DNA of 64,000 bases from contig NZ_QEKM01000001.1 of NCBI RefSeq assembly GCF_003096555.1, positions 62,001 to 126,000 on the forward strand, read 5' to 3'. Both the position numbers and the translations under genes were made by a program. The notes under the pieces were generated by a model. The model saw only the letters and a program-made list of their open reading frames with translations, was not told where the DNA came from and ran no database searches. Positions 1 to 8,490 of the stretch are shown here, one piece after another; within the stretch, counting starts at the first letter, position 1, and each line of letters opens with the position of its first letter. Source of the DNA: Simplicispira sp. 125 (GTDB lineage Bacteria; Pseudomonadota; Gammaproteobacteria; Burkholderiales; Burkholderiaceae_C).

Positions 1-411
1 CAGACCTCGCGGCGCTTCAATGTAGAGATTCAGCCGCAGCTCGTGCTGCTGCAAAAAACATTGCTCAACATTGAGGGGCTGGGCCGCCAGCTCGATCCGA
101 ATTTGGACCTGTGGAGCACAGCCAAGCCTTTTCTGGAAAAGTGGATGCTCGACCAGCTTGGCCCCCAGCGCTTCAAGCGGGAACTGCGCGCCCAGGCGCC
201 GCACTACGCCAAAATTTTGCCCGCGCTGCCACGGCTTCTGCATGATCACTTGCAGCGCCAGCCTGCGCTGGAGCAAAACCGTGAGCTGCTCGAGCTGCTC
301 AAGGAGCAGCGGCATACCAACCGCCTGTTGCAAGGTCTGGTGTATGTCTGTATCGGCTTTGTGCTGGGCCTGATTGTCATGCAGGCCATCGTGCGGGTCA
401 GCCTTTTCTAG
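1..411 (+). CDS. ubiB: UbiB, ubiquinone biosynthesis kinase-like protein (C-terminal part)
   Basis: The 5' end lies outside the window; 136 C-terminal residues are visible in frame from base 1. The stretch [17 protein letters not shown], then EGLGRQLDP and LDLW, is the conserved C-terminal core of UbiB, an ABC1/ADCK-family atypical kinase needed for aerobic ubiquinone synthesis at the inner membrane. The last 30 residues form a hydrophobic hairpin ([19 protein letters not shown]), the usual C-terminal membrane anchor. The kinase motifs themselves are upstream and cannot be checked. In Burkholderiales ubiB commonly sits upstream of the fmdB-DUF502-aspS run, as here, which supports the call. 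Confidence 0.93.
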   Translation, partial: QTSRRFNVEIQPQLVLLQKTLLNIEGLGRQLDPNLDLWSTAKPFLEKWMLDQLGPQRFKRELRAQAPHYAKILPALPRLLHDHLQRQPALEQNRELLELLKEQRHTNRLLQGLVYVCIGFVLGLIVMQAIVRVSLF

Positions 412-517
412 GGGTTTGCGCCCAATGTCCCGCCTGTGCCACACGGACAGGCGTGGGTTGCGCAGATAATGCGCGTCGTTTTCTTTTAACCCACATCACC
501 TCACAGCGGAGCGGCGC

Positions 518-1972
518 ATGCTGGTCACTTTCATCGTTCTGTATTTGCTGGCATCGATCGGCATCGGGCTGTATGCGGCGACCCGTGTGCACAACACGGC
601 CGACTACGCCGTCGCGGGGCGCAGCCTGCCCCTGGCGGTGGTGATTGCCACCACCTTTGCCACCTGGTTTGGATCGGAGACGGTGCTGGGGGTGTCTGCC
701 CGGTTTGTCGAAGGCGGGCTGGGGGAAGTGGTGGAAGACCCGTTTGGCGCCTCGATGTGCTTGATCCTGGTGGGCCTGTTCTTTGCTTACCGCCTGTACC
801 AGAAAAACCTGATCACCCTGGGCGATTACTACCGCCTGCGCTTTGGCCGCACCATCGAGGTGGTGTGCTCGGGCATCATCATTTTCAGTTATCTGGGCTG
901 GGTGGCCGCGCAGATCACGGCGCTGGGTCTGGTGTTCAACCTGCTGACCCAAGGGACGATCTCGGTCACGGCCGGCATGGTGCTGGGCACGGCCATTGTG
1001 CTGGTCTACACCTTGTATGGTGGGATGTGGTCTGTGGCGCTGACCGATTTTGTGCAGATGATCGTGATTGCGCTGGGCCTTATTGCCATCGCCTGGTTTG
1101 CCGCCGATCTGGCGGGTGGCGCAGGCAAGGTGGTCGACTTTGCGGCGCGTGAAGGCAAGTTTCATTTCTTTCCGCAAAATGGCGGGCTCAAGGAATGGAC
1201 CTTTTTCTTTGCCGCCGCCATCACCATGATGCTGGGCTCGATTCCGCAGCAGGATGTGTTCCAGCGCGTCATGTCGTCCAATAGTGCCCGCACGGCACGC
1301 ATTGGCCCGGTCATCGGTGGCGCGCTTTACCTGTTGTTCGCCTTTATCCCGATGTTCGTTGTGACGGCCGCTGTGCTGATCATGCCCGAAACAGCGCAGG
1401 CGCTGCTCAGAGACGACCCCCAAAAGGTGCTGCCCACGCTGGTGATGGAGCGCATGCCTTTGGCTCTGCAGATTGCTTTTTTTGGGGCGCTGCTGTCGGC
1501 CATCATGTCCACGGCATCGGCCACCTTGCTGGCCCCTTCCACCACTTTTGTCGAGAACATCCTGCGCAACCTGCGTCCGGGCATGAGCGATGCCGTCACG
1601 CTCAAAGCCATGCGTATTTCGGTGCTGGTGTTCACGGCCTGCGTGCTGACTTATGCGATCACCATGCAGGGCACATCGATCTATGAAATGGTGTCAGGCG
1701 CCTACCAGGTGCCTTTGGTCGGTGCGTTCGTACCGCTGGTTTTTGGCCTGTACTGGAAACGCGCTACCTCCCAGGGGGCGTTGGCGGCAGTGAGCCTGGG
1801 GCTGGGCGTGTGGCTGCTGTTCGTGGCCAGCCCCATGCTCTCAGAGGCGTTTCCGCAGCAACTGGCGGGCGTGCTGGCTGCCGTGGTGGGCATGGTGGCG
1901 GGGTCGTTGGCGCCCCAGTTCATCCCCAACCACAAGGGCCAGGTACACCACTACGAGGGCAGCGCCGCCTGA
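518..1972 (+). CDS. Sodium:solute symporter family (SSS) transporter
   Basis: A 484-residue polytopic membrane protein with about 13 hydrophobic segments. The N-terminal part (DYAVAGRSLPLAVV, then GSETVLGVSARF) and YTLYGGMWSVALTDFVQ near residue 170 are typical of the SSS/PutP superfamily, which couples uptake of sugars, amino acids, carboxylates or nucleobases to sodium. The substrate cannot be read from the sequence. The start is the ATG after a purine-rich GGAGCGG. It follows ubiB by about 100 bases and precedes an FmdB-family gene with its own likely promoter, so it may be a single transcription unit. Confidence 0.85.
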   Translation: MLVTFIVLYLLASIGIGLYAATRVHNTADYAVAGRSLPLAVVIATTFATWFGSETVLGVSARFVEGGLGEVVEDPFGASMCLILVGLFFAYRLYQKNLITLGDYYRLRFGRTIEVVCSGIIIFSYLGWVAAQITALGLVFNLLTQGTISVTAGMVLGTAIVLVYTLYGGMWSVALTDFVQMIVIALGLIAIAWFAADLAGGAGKVVDFAAREGKFHFFPQNGGLKEWTFFFAAAITMMLGSIPQQDVFQRVMSSNSARTARIGPVIGGALYLLFAFIPMFVVTAAVLIMPETAQALLRDDPQKVLPTLVMERMPLALQIAFFGALLSAIMSTASATLLAPSTTFVENILRNLRPGMSDAVTLKAMRISVLVFTACVLTYAITMQGTSIYEMVSGAYQVPLVGAFVPLVFGLYWKRATSQGALAAVSLGLGVWLLFVASPMLSEAFPQQLAGVLAAVVGMVAGSLAPQFIPNHKGQVHHYEGSAA

Positions 1973-1991
1973 ATGCAGTGCAGGCACGCCC

Positions 1992-2018
1992 TTGATTTTG
2001 GGGGCTGCCGCCTATAAT
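1992..2018 (+). promoter_or_regulatory. Candidate sigma-70 promoter upstream of the FmdB gene
   Basis: A perfect -10 hexamer TATAAT (2013-2018) lies 15 bases after TTGATT (1992-1997), a four-of-six match to the -35 consensus. The spacer is short, so the -35 assignment is weak. The site lies 34 bases before the FmdB start codon. Confidence 0.45.
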
Positions 2019-2052
2019 TGAAGGCTTTGCACTTTCAATCCAGGCTTACGAC

Positions 2053-2370
2053 ATGCCAATTTACGCCTACAAATGCGGCTCCTGTGGCCATGCCAAGGAT
2101 GTGCTGCAAAAAATCTCGGATCCGTTACTGACGGTGTGCCCGGCCTGCGGTGCCGAGGCATTTTCCAAGCAAGTGACGGCTGCGGGCTTTCAGCTCAAAG
2201 GTTCGGGCTGGTACGCCACCGACTTTCGCGGGGGTTCGCCCACAGCGGCCCCGAGCACCGATGCCGGTAGTGGCGGCGCTACCGAAGCTGCTCCGGTAGC
2301 CAAAGAATCCAGCGCAAGTTCCACTGTCGCTCCTGTCGCACCCGCTGCAGGCACCACTCCCACGCCCTGA
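2053..2370 (+). CDS. FmdB-family zinc ribbon protein
   Basis: A 105-residue protein whose first 60 residues are an FmdB/putative regulatory zinc ribbon: MPIYAYKC at the start, Cys8-x2-Cys11 and Cys29-x2-Cys32 as the metal ligands, then FQLKGSGWYATDF, the conserved end of the domain. Residues 65-105 are a low-complexity Ala/Thr/Pro/Ser tail, probably disordered. The family is small, cytosolic and of unproven role; the FmdB name comes from a regulator of formamidase genes and should not be read as a function here. It is followed after 8 bases by the DUF502 gene and then aspS, a common Burkholderiales order, so the three are probably co-transcribed. Confidence 0.9.
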   Translation: MPIYAYKCGSCGHAKDVLQKISDPLLTVCPACGAEAFSKQVTAAGFQLKGSGWYATDFRGGSPTAAPSTDAGSGGATEAAPVAKESSASSTVAPVAPAAGTTPTP

Positions 2371-2378
2371 AAGCCCAG

Positions 2379-2999
2379 ATGGCCCCGCTGCGCAAATGGC
2401 TCTTTACCGGTTTGCTGGTGATCGTTCCCGGAGCGATCACCATCGCGGTGCTCAACTGGATCGTCGGGCTGCTGGACCAGACCTTGCTGATCCTGCCCGT
2501 GGCGTGGCATCCCGACCGCTTGCTGGGCTTTCACATCCCGGGCTTCGGTGTCCTGCTGACCTTGTTGATCCTGTTGGTGGTGGGCGCCACCACCAGCAAT
2601 ATTGCCGGGCGCAAGCTGTTGCAATGGGGCGACGCGCTGGTCAGCCGCATTCCGGTGGTGCGCTCCATCTATTCCAGCGTCAAGCAGGTGTCGGACACTT
2701 TGTTTTCCGAGGGCGGCAATGCTTTTCGCACCGCCGTGCTGGTGCAGTGGCCGCGTGAGGGTGTATGGACGGTGGCTTTCATCACTGGTGCGCCCAGCGG
2801 CGAGGTGGCGGCCTACCTGCGCGACGAATTCGTCAGCGTATACGTGCCCACCACCCCCAATCCCACGGGTGGCTATTTCGTGATGGTGCGCAAGAGCGAC
2901 TGCATCGAGCTCGAAATGGGCGTGGATGCTGCTCTGCGCTACATCGTCTCCATGGGCGTGGTTGCTCCCAGCGACCCGGTTCTTGAGACATCTTCGTAA
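2379..2999 (+). CDS. DUF502 family inner-membrane protein
   Basis: 206 residues with two strong N-terminal hydrophobic segments (roughly residues 7-30 and 52-72) and a soluble C-terminal part. The pattern RKWLFTGLLVIVPGAIT, then IPVVRSIYSSVKQ and PNPTGGYFVMV, is the DUF502 signature. The biochemical function of the family is unknown. The gene starts 8 bases after the FmdB gene and ends 38 bases before aspS, so it is probably in the same operon. A membrane role linked to translation or cell-envelope maintenance is only a guess from position. Confidence 0.9.
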   Translation: MAPLRKWLFTGLLVIVPGAITIAVLNWIVGLLDQTLLILPVAWHPDRLLGFHIPGFGVLLTLLILLVVGATTSNIAGRKLLQWGDALVSRIPVVRSIYSSVKQVSDTLFSEGGNAFRTAVLVQWPREGVWTVAFITGAPSGEVAAYLRDEFVSVYVPTTPNPTGGYFVMVRKSDCIELEMGVDAALRYIVSMGVVAPSDPVLETSS

Positions 3000-3037
3000 T
3001 TTTTTAATGCGCCCCTCTGGGTGCCGGAAGTTCTGCC

Positions 3038-4852
3038 ATGGCCATGCGCTCTCACTATTGCGGTCTTGTGACCGAAGCCCTGCTGGGCCAAACCGTCACC
3101 CTCTCTGGCTGGGTGAACCGCCGCCGCGACCATGGCGGTGTGATTTTTATTGACCTGCGCGACCGCGAAGGCTCGGTGCAGGTGGTATGTGACCCTGACC
3201 GTGCCGAGATGTTTGCCACCGCCGAAGAAGTGCGCAACGAGTTCTGCGTGCAGGTCAAGGGCCTGGTGCGTGCGCGCCCGGCCGGCACCACCAACGACAA
3301 TTTGAAGAGCGGCAAGATCGAGGTGTTGTGCCACGAGTTGAATGTGCTCAACCCCTCTGTAACGCCCCCGTTCCAGATCGACGAAGAAAACCTGTCGGAA
3401 ACCACGCGCCTCACGCACCGCGTGCTCGACCTGCGCCGCCCGTACATGCAAAACAACCTCATGCTGCGCTACCGCGTCAGCATGGAAGTGCGCAAGTTCC
3501 TCGACACGCATGGGTTCGTGGACATCGAAACCCCCATGCTCACCAAGAGCACACCCGAAGGCGCGCGCGACTACCTCGTGCCCAGCCGCGTGCACGATGG
3601 CCAGTTTTTCGCGCTGCCCCAATCGCCCCAGCTGTTCAAGCAGCTCTTGATGGTGGCGGGCTTTGACCGCTACTACCAGATCACCAAGTGCTTCCGCGAC
3701 GAAGACCTGCGCGCCGACCGCCAGCCCGAATTCACCCAGATCGATATCGAAACCTCGTTCATGGAAGAGCAGGACATTCGCGATCTGACGCAGGAAATGA
3801 TCAAGACCGTGTTCCAGAACACGCTGGGCGTGGACCTGGGCGAGTTCCCGGTCATGACCTACCAGGACGCCGCCTACCGCTTTGGATCGGACAAGCCCGA
3901 CCTGCGCGTGAAGCTTGAATTTACCGAACTCACCGACGTGATGAGGGACGTGGACTTCAAGGTGTTCTCGGGCGCCGCCAACATGAAGAAGGGCCGCGTG
4001 GTGGCGCTGCGTGTGCCTGGTGGCGCGCGTGAGACGGGCGGCCTCTCGCGCGGCGAGATCGACGGCTACACCGAATTCGTCAAGATCTACGGCGCCAAGG
4101 GTCTGGCCTACATCAAGGTCAACGAATTGGCGAAGGGCCGTGATGGCCTGCAAAGCCCCATCGTCAAAAACATCCACGACGCCGCGATCGCCGAGATCTT
4201 GAAGCGCACGGGCGCACAAGACGGCGACCTGCTGTTCTTTGGTGCCGACAAGGAAAAGGTCGTCAACGACGCCATTGGCGCGCTGCGCATCAAGATCGGT
4301 CACAGCGAGTTCGGCAAGAAAAACGACCTGTTCGAAGACCGCTGGGCACCGCTGTGGGTGGTCGATTTCCCGATGTTCGAGCACGATGAGGAAAACGACC
4401 GCTGGGTGGCGGTGCACCATCCGTTCACGGCGCCCAAGGACGGCCATGAGGACTACATGGTCACCGCGCCTGAGAAGTGCATCTCCAAGGGCTATGACAT
4501 GGTGCTGAACGGTTGGGAGATGGGCGGTGGCTCGGTGCGTATCCACCGCGCCGACGTGCAGCAAAAAGTGTTTGACGCCCTCAAGATCACGCCCGAAGAA
4601 GCGCAGCAGAAATTCGGTTTCCTGCTCGACGCACTGCAGTACGGCGCGCCCCCGCACGGTGGCTTGGCCTTTGGCCTGGACCGCATCGTCACCATGATGA
4701 CCGGCGCCGAGTCGATCCGCGATGTGATCGCCTTCCCCAAGACCCAGCGCGCCCAGTGCCTGCTGACCCAGGCTCCGTCGCCTGTGGATGAAAAGCAGTT
4801 GCGCGAGCTGCATATTCGTCTGCGCAACGTCGACGCCGCCAAGGCGGGCTGA
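3038..4852 (+). CDS. aspS: Aspartate--tRNA(Asp/Asn) ligase
   Basis: A full-length bacterial-type class IIb synthetase (604 residues) that charges tRNA with aspartate. In order: an N-terminal OB-fold anticodon-binding domain (1-110), motif 2 ([16 protein letters not shown]), a GAD insertion domain (about 290-420), and motif 3 ([15 protein letters not shown]). His32 in RRRDHGG and Gly83 in RPAGT match the anticodon-domain pattern reported for non-discriminating AspRS, which also makes Asp-tRNA(Asn) for amidation by GatCAB; that is an inference. The start at 3038 follows GGAAG; an in-frame ATG two codons later is an alternative. A strong terminator follows. Confidence 0.97.
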   Translation: MAMRSHYCGLVTEALLGQTVTLSGWVNRRRDHGGVIFIDLRDREGSVQVVCDPDRAEMFATAEEVRNEFCVQVKGLVRARPAGTTNDNLKSGKIEVLCHELNVLNPSVTPPFQIDEENLSETTRLTHRVLDLRRPYMQNNLMLRYRVSMEVRKFLDTHGFVDIETPMLTKSTPEGARDYLVPSRVHDGQFFALPQSPQLFKQLLMVAGFDRYYQITKCFRDEDLRADRQPEFTQIDIETSFMEEQDIRDLTQEMIKTVFQNTLGVDLGEFPVMTYQDAAYRFGSDKPDLRVKLEFTELTDVMRDVDFKVFSGAANMKKGRVVALRVPGGARETGGLSRGEIDGYTEFVKIYGAKGLAYIKVNELAKGRDGLQSPIVKNIHDAAIAEILKRTGAQDGDLLFFGADKEKVVNDAIGALRIKIGHSEFGKKNDLFEDRWAPLWVVDFPMFEHDEENDRWVAVHHPFTAPKDGHEDYMVTAPEKCISKGYDMVLNGWEMGGGSVRIHRADVQQKVFDALKITPEEAQQKFGFLLDALQYGAPPHGGLAFGLDRIVTMMTGAESIRDVIAFPKTQRAQCLLTQAPSPVDEKQLRELHIRLRNVDAAKAG

Positions 4853-4882
4853 TCGTTTGCAAGCCTTCGGGCAGAATCGATA

Positions 4883-4907
4883 GGGCGCCTTTGTGGCGCC
4901 CTTTTTT
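4883..4907 (+). terminator. Rho-independent terminator after aspS
   Basis: A perfect 7-bp stem GGGCGCC/GGCGCCC with a TTTGT loop is followed by TTTTTT. It lies 30 bases after the aspS stop codon and ends the upstream operon before the lipoprotein gene. Confidence 0.9.
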
Positions 4908-4937
4908 GTCCCCGCTCGACATCCTGATTTTTCTCAA

Positions 4938-5762
4938 ATGATGAACGTCAATCGTCTTGTCAACGCACGCATTGGCATTGCGTTGGCTGCGCTGCTGGCG
5001 CTGGCCGCCTGCGGCGAAAAGAAAACCGAACTGGGCCAGGGCGGATCGGTGGTCACGGGCTCAGCAGGCCCGCAGGGCGCGCAGAACGCGGCGCGTGAGC
5101 TGGTGCGTTGCGACGCGCCCGTGGCCACCCTGGCGCTGGCCGAAAACCCGAGCGGTTATGTGATGGGGGCAGGCTACCAGCTGCCCGCCTCACCCGTCCC
5201 ACTCGTCAAGCTGCTGGCGCAGCAGAGCGGCTGCTTTCGCGTGGTGGACCGCAACGCGGGTTTGCGCGGCACGATCCAGGAGCAGGACCTGAAGGAGTCG
5301 GGCGTGCTGCGGCAGAACTCCACCGTGGCCAAAGGCAAGGGTTATGAGGCCCAGTACACGCTGACGCCCAGCCTCACGTTCAGCGAGCAAGATGCAGGGC
5401 GCGGGCTGGCGGGTGTGGTGGCCATGATTCCGGTGCTGCGCGACATTGCAGGGCTGGCCGGGTTGGTGGAGCAAGTCAAGTTCAAAGAGGCGCAAACGGC
5501 GCTGCTGTTGTCGGACAACGAAACCACCGAGCAGGTGGCCGCTGCCACGGGTTCGGCGCGCACCACCGACCTGGGCGTGGGAGGACTGGTGTTTGGCAAG
5601 CTCGGCGGCGCTGCGGGCGCGGGCTGGAGCAATACCAACGAGGGCAAGGTCATCGCCGCAGCGTTTCTGGACGCCCACAACCAGCTGGTGCTGCAAGTGC
5701 GCGCCCTGCAGGCGAAGACGCTTCCGCCGCCGGTTCCCACCGTGCGCTCCACCGGGAACTGA
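4938..5762 (+). CDS. CsgG/curli-assembly-like lipoprotein
   Basis: 274 residues from the ATG at 4938; a longer frame from 4893 would overlap the aspS terminator and bury the signal peptide. Residues 10-25 form a lipoprotein signal ending in the lipobox LAAC (Cys25). The body resembles the CsgG/HfaB family: VPLVKLLAQQSGCFRVVDR, then GTIQEQDLKESGVLR, TLTPSLTFSEQD, and a glycine-rich end (GVGGLVFGKLGGAAGAG). CsgG proteins are outer-membrane lipoproteins that form secretion channels or act in envelope assembly. No curli subunit gene is nearby, so secretion is not implied. nudB follows after 4 bases. Confidence 0.75.
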   Translation: MMNVNRLVNARIGIALAALLALAACGEKKTELGQGGSVVTGSAGPQGAQNAARELVRCDAPVATLALAENPSGYVMGAGYQLPASPVPLVKLLAQQSGCFRVVDRNAGLRGTIQEQDLKESGVLRQNSTVAKGKGYEAQYTLTPSLTFSEQDAGRGLAGVVAMIPVLRDIAGLAGLVEQVKFKEAQTALLLSDNETTEQVAAATGSARTTDLGVGGLVFGKLGGAAGAGWSNTNEGKVIAAAFLDAHNQLVLQVRALQAKTLPPPVPTVRSTGN

Positions 5763-5766
5763 CGGC

Positions 5767-6261
5767 GTGGTCGCCAGTGTGCAGCAGGCCTGCAAGATCC
5801 CGGAGTCGGTGCTGGTGGTGATTCATACGCCGGCGCTTGATGTGCTGCTGATCCGCCGGGTGGGCGATGCGCCGGAGGGTGGGCCTTTCTGGCAGTCCGT
5901 CACGGGCAGTAAGGATACGCTGCAAGAGGATTTCCGGACAACGGCGGTGCGCGAGGTGTGGGAAGAAACGGGTATTGCCGCCGATGCACCGGGCTGTGTG
6001 CTGCGTGACTGGTGTCTGGAAAACGTCTACAGCATCTACCCCCAGTGGCTGCACCGTTATGCGCCGGGTGTGCGCGAGAACACGGAGCACATCTTTAGCC
6101 TGGAAGTGCCGGAAGGCACCGCCGTGCAACTGAGCCCGCGTGAACATGTGGCCTGGCAATGGCTTGGCTGGCGGGACGCTGCCCTGGCCTGCTATTCACC
6201 GTCCAACGCTGAAGCCTGCCTGTTGTTGCCGCGTTTTGCGGGGACCGAGCCCATTGTGTAA
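5767..6261 (+). CDS. nudB: Dihydroneopterin triphosphate diphosphatase (Nudix)
   Basis: 164 residues from a GTG at 5767, just after the preceding stop. It carries a Nudix box: VTGSKD, then after a short spacer REVWEETGI. The spacing from the first Gly to the first Glu is one residue longer than the textbook pattern, which is usual for betaproteobacterial NudB. The LENVYSIYPQWLHRYAPG segment and HVAWQWLGW near the C-terminus fit NudB, which removes pyrophosphate from dihydroneopterin triphosphate in folate synthesis. The folE gene of the same pathway lies 2.2 kb downstream. An in-frame GTG at 5779 is an alternative start. Confidence 0.85.
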   Translation: MVASVQQACKIPESVLVVIHTPALDVLLIRRVGDAPEGGPFWQSVTGSKDTLQEDFRTTAVREVWEETGIAADAPGCVLRDWCLENVYSIYPQWLHRYAPGVRENTEHIFSLEVPEGTAVQLSPREHVAWQWLGWRDAALACYSPSNAEACLLLPRFAGTEPIV

Positions 6262-6421
6262 ACAGGCCTGCGTGATGGTGTGGCAAATCGCCGCCTGATG
6301 GGCAGCGGGCGGCCCACAGGGTGTAGGAGGATGTCTTGAGTGTGTGTCGGGCCTCTCGTTGTGGGCCCCGCAAACATCCTTAGCCGTAGCGCATCGTGCC
6401 CAGGTGGTAGAAAATGATCCG

Positions 6422-7159
6422 ATGGAAAACGACGACATCTTGCGGGTTGCCACGTACAACATCCACAAAGGAGTGCAGGGCCTTGGCCCGGCGCGTCGGC
6501 TGGAGATCCACAACCTGGGCCTGGCGGTCGAGCAGCTCGACGCCGACATCGTCTGCCTGCAGGAAGTGCGCAAACTGCACCGGCGCGAGGCGGCCTATTT
6601 TCAGCGTTGGCCCGATGTGCCCCAGGCCGAGTATCTTGCCCCCGAGGGTTATGAGGCGGTGTACCGCACCAATGCGTTCACCAAACATGGCGAGCACGGC
6701 AACGCGCTGCTGACGCGCTGGCCGGTCATCGGGCACCAGCACGAAGATATCTCCGACCACCGGTTCGAGCAGCGCGGTCTGCTGCACGTGGAAGTGGGGG
6801 TGCATGGCCGCCAGGTGCACGTCATCGTGGTGCACCTGGGGCTTATCCCGGGCAGCCGCATACGGCAGATCGGGCAGCTGCAGCGCTTTATCGAGCGTGA
6901 GGTGCCCAAGGGCGCTCCGCTGGTCGTCGCCGGAGACTTCAACGATTGGGGCCTGCAGATCAAGCGCATGCTCGCCGGTTTTGGTCTGTATGAGTTTGAC
7001 GATGCCCGCGCCTTTACCTACCCGGCGCGGCTACCGCTGGCGCAGTTGGACCATGTTTATGTGCGCGGCCTGACGCCGCTGGGCCTGCATGTGCCGCGTG
7101 GGCGCATCTGGTGGCGCATGTCTGACCATTTGCCGCTGATTGCCGAATTCAGGCTCTGA
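6422..7159 (+). CDS. ybhP: Endonuclease/exonuclease/phosphatase family protein (YbhP-like)
   Basis: 245 residues from the ATG at 6422; a longer frame begins at 6344 but its extra residues are not family-like. Conserved EEP-fold motifs: VATYNIHKG, LQEVR (metal-binding Glu), HGNALLTRWPV, VVHLGL, VAGDFNDW and the C-terminal SDHLPLIAEF (catalytic His). These mark the DNase I/exonuclease III/inositol phosphatase superfamily. The stop overlaps the clsB start by one base. The same pair (ybhP and clsB/ybhO) is adjacent in E. coli, so a membrane-phospholipid-related phosphodiesterase is more likely than a DNase, but this is inference. Confidence 0.85.
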   Translation: MENDDILRVATYNIHKGVQGLGPARRLEIHNLGLAVEQLDADIVCLQEVRKLHRREAAYFQRWPDVPQAEYLAPEGYEAVYRTNAFTKHGEHGNALLTRWPVIGHQHEDISDHRFEQRGLLHVEVGVHGRQVHVIVVHLGLIPGSRIRQIGQLQRFIEREVPKGAPLVVAGDFNDWGLQIKRMLAGFGLYEFDDARAFTYPARLPLAQLDHVYVRGLTPLGLHVPRGRIWWRMSDHLPLIAEFRL

Positions 7160-8376
7160 TGGCAAAGGTGCCCGATTTTTATGCGGATCACCAGGTTCGG
7201 CTGCTCCAGGGGGCGCAGGAGTATTTTCCCGCCCTGATCGAGGCCATGGATGCCGCCCTGGCCGATATCCAGTTCGAGACCTATATTTTCGATTTCACAG
7301 AGTCTGGCGCCAGTGTGGCCGAGGCCCTGATGCGGGCCGCCTTGCGGGGTGTGCATGTGCACCTCGTGGTCGATGGTGTGGGCACGGGCCGCTTGCCGCA
7401 GGCGTGGGCCGATCGCATGCGCAGTGCGGGCGTGCAGGTGCAGGTGTATTCGCCGCTCGGTCCCTTGGGGCTGTTGTTGCCACAGCGCTGGCGTCGCCTG
7501 CACCGCAAGATGTGCGTGGTTGATGGGCACTTGCTGTTCTGTGGCGGCATCAATGTGCTGGACGACTTCCATGACCCCAACCATGGTGTTCTGACAGCGC
7601 CGCGGCTCGACTTTGCCGTGGCGGTGACAGGCAGCCTGGTGGTGCCCGCCAGCGATGCCATGGAGCAGCTGTGGTGGCGCATGCAAGCCGTGCGCGATGT
7701 GCGCCAGCGCCGCCTGCCTGAGGCCTTGCGCGCCTTGCGAGCGGCCAGCGCAGCACGGCATGAAGACACGTCGCCCGACAGCCACAGCGACATGCGTGCC
7801 GCCCTGCTGCTGCGCGACAACGTGCGCCACCGTACCCGTATCGAAAAGGCCTACCGCCGAGCGATTGGCACGGCACGCGAGGAAATCATCATCGCCAACG
7901 CCTACTTCTTGCCCGGCGGCAAGCTGCGCCGTGCGCTGGTCATGGCGGCCCGCAGGGGCGTGCGGGTGCGCCTGTTGCTGCAGGGGCGTTACGAGTATTT
8001 CATGCAGTACCACGCGGCGCGGCCCGTGTATGGCGCGCTGCTCAAGGCCGGGATCGAGATCCATGAATACGAGCCCAGTTTTCTGCATGCCAAGGTGGCG
8101 GTGATCGATGCCCTGGGCGCCAGGCCCTGGGCCACGGTCGGTTCCTCCAACCTCGATCCGCTGAGTCTGCTGCTCGCCCGTGAAGCCAATGTGGTGGTCG
8201 AAGACGCTGCCTTTGCCGCCGAGTTGCGCGCGCGCCTGGAGCATGCCATGCAGCACGAGGGCCGGGGCCTGGACCCCGCGCGTTATGCCGACCGCACCTG
8301 GCGCGAGCGGGTGCTGGACCGCGTGGCCTTTGTGCTGGTGCGGCTGGCGCTGTGGCTCACGGGCAGCCGCTATTGA
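7159..8376 (+). CDS. clsB: Cardiolipin synthase B (phospholipase D family)
   Basis: 405 residues with both phospholipase-D HKD motifs: His115-x-Lys117-x4-Asp122 in LHRKMCVVD and His310-x-Lys312-x4-Asp317 in LHAKVAVID, each followed by the usual Gly/Ser-rich strand (FCGGINV; VGSSNLDPLSL). ClsB condenses phosphatidyl donors at the inner membrane to make cardiolipin. Length and the lack of an N-terminal two-helix anchor fit ClsB rather than ClsA. A short hydrophobic C-terminal stretch (VAFVLVRLALWLTG) could give membrane attachment. It is translationally coupled to the upstream ybhP-like gene. Confidence 0.92.
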   Translation: MAKVPDFYADHQVRLLQGAQEYFPALIEAMDAALADIQFETYIFDFTESGASVAEALMRAALRGVHVHLVVDGVGTGRLPQAWADRMRSAGVQVQVYSPLGPLGLLLPQRWRRLHRKMCVVDGHLLFCGGINVLDDFHDPNHGVLTAPRLDFAVAVTGSLVVPASDAMEQLWWRMQAVRDVRQRRLPEALRALRAASAARHEDTSPDSHSDMRAALLLRDNVRHRTRIEKAYRRAIGTAREEIIIANAYFLPGGKLRRALVMAARRGVRVRLLLQGRYEYFMQYHAARPVYGALLKAGIEIHEYEPSFLHAKVAVIDALGARPWATVGSSNLDPLSLLLAREANVVVEDAAFAAELRARLEHAMQHEGRGLDPARYADRTWRERVLDRVAFVLVRLALWLTGSRY

Positions 8377-8395
8377 TGTGCAGGCGATAGATCGC

Positions 8396-8447
8396 TATCT
8401 AATTGATAGCTTATTGCGCTTGATGGGTAAGCGCTAGAGGGCTAAAA
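8396..8447. repeat. Stem-loop repeat family, copy 1 (clsB-folE intergenic)
   Basis: An AT-flanked stem-loop: AATTGATAGCT, then stem GCGCTT (8416-8421), loop GATGGGT, stem AAGCGC (8429-8434), then TAGAGGGC. The same layout occurs at 13561, 17125, 44231, 57461 and 59265. It lies between clsB and folE. Confidence 0.8.
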
Positions 8448-8490
8448 ACCCTGAAAAACGATGGCGTTTGATCGCTGGTACGATGCGATC

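Noticed and set aside
2939..4813. A 624-codon open frame on the minus strand
   Set aside because: It is antisense to aspS, which has all class II motifs.
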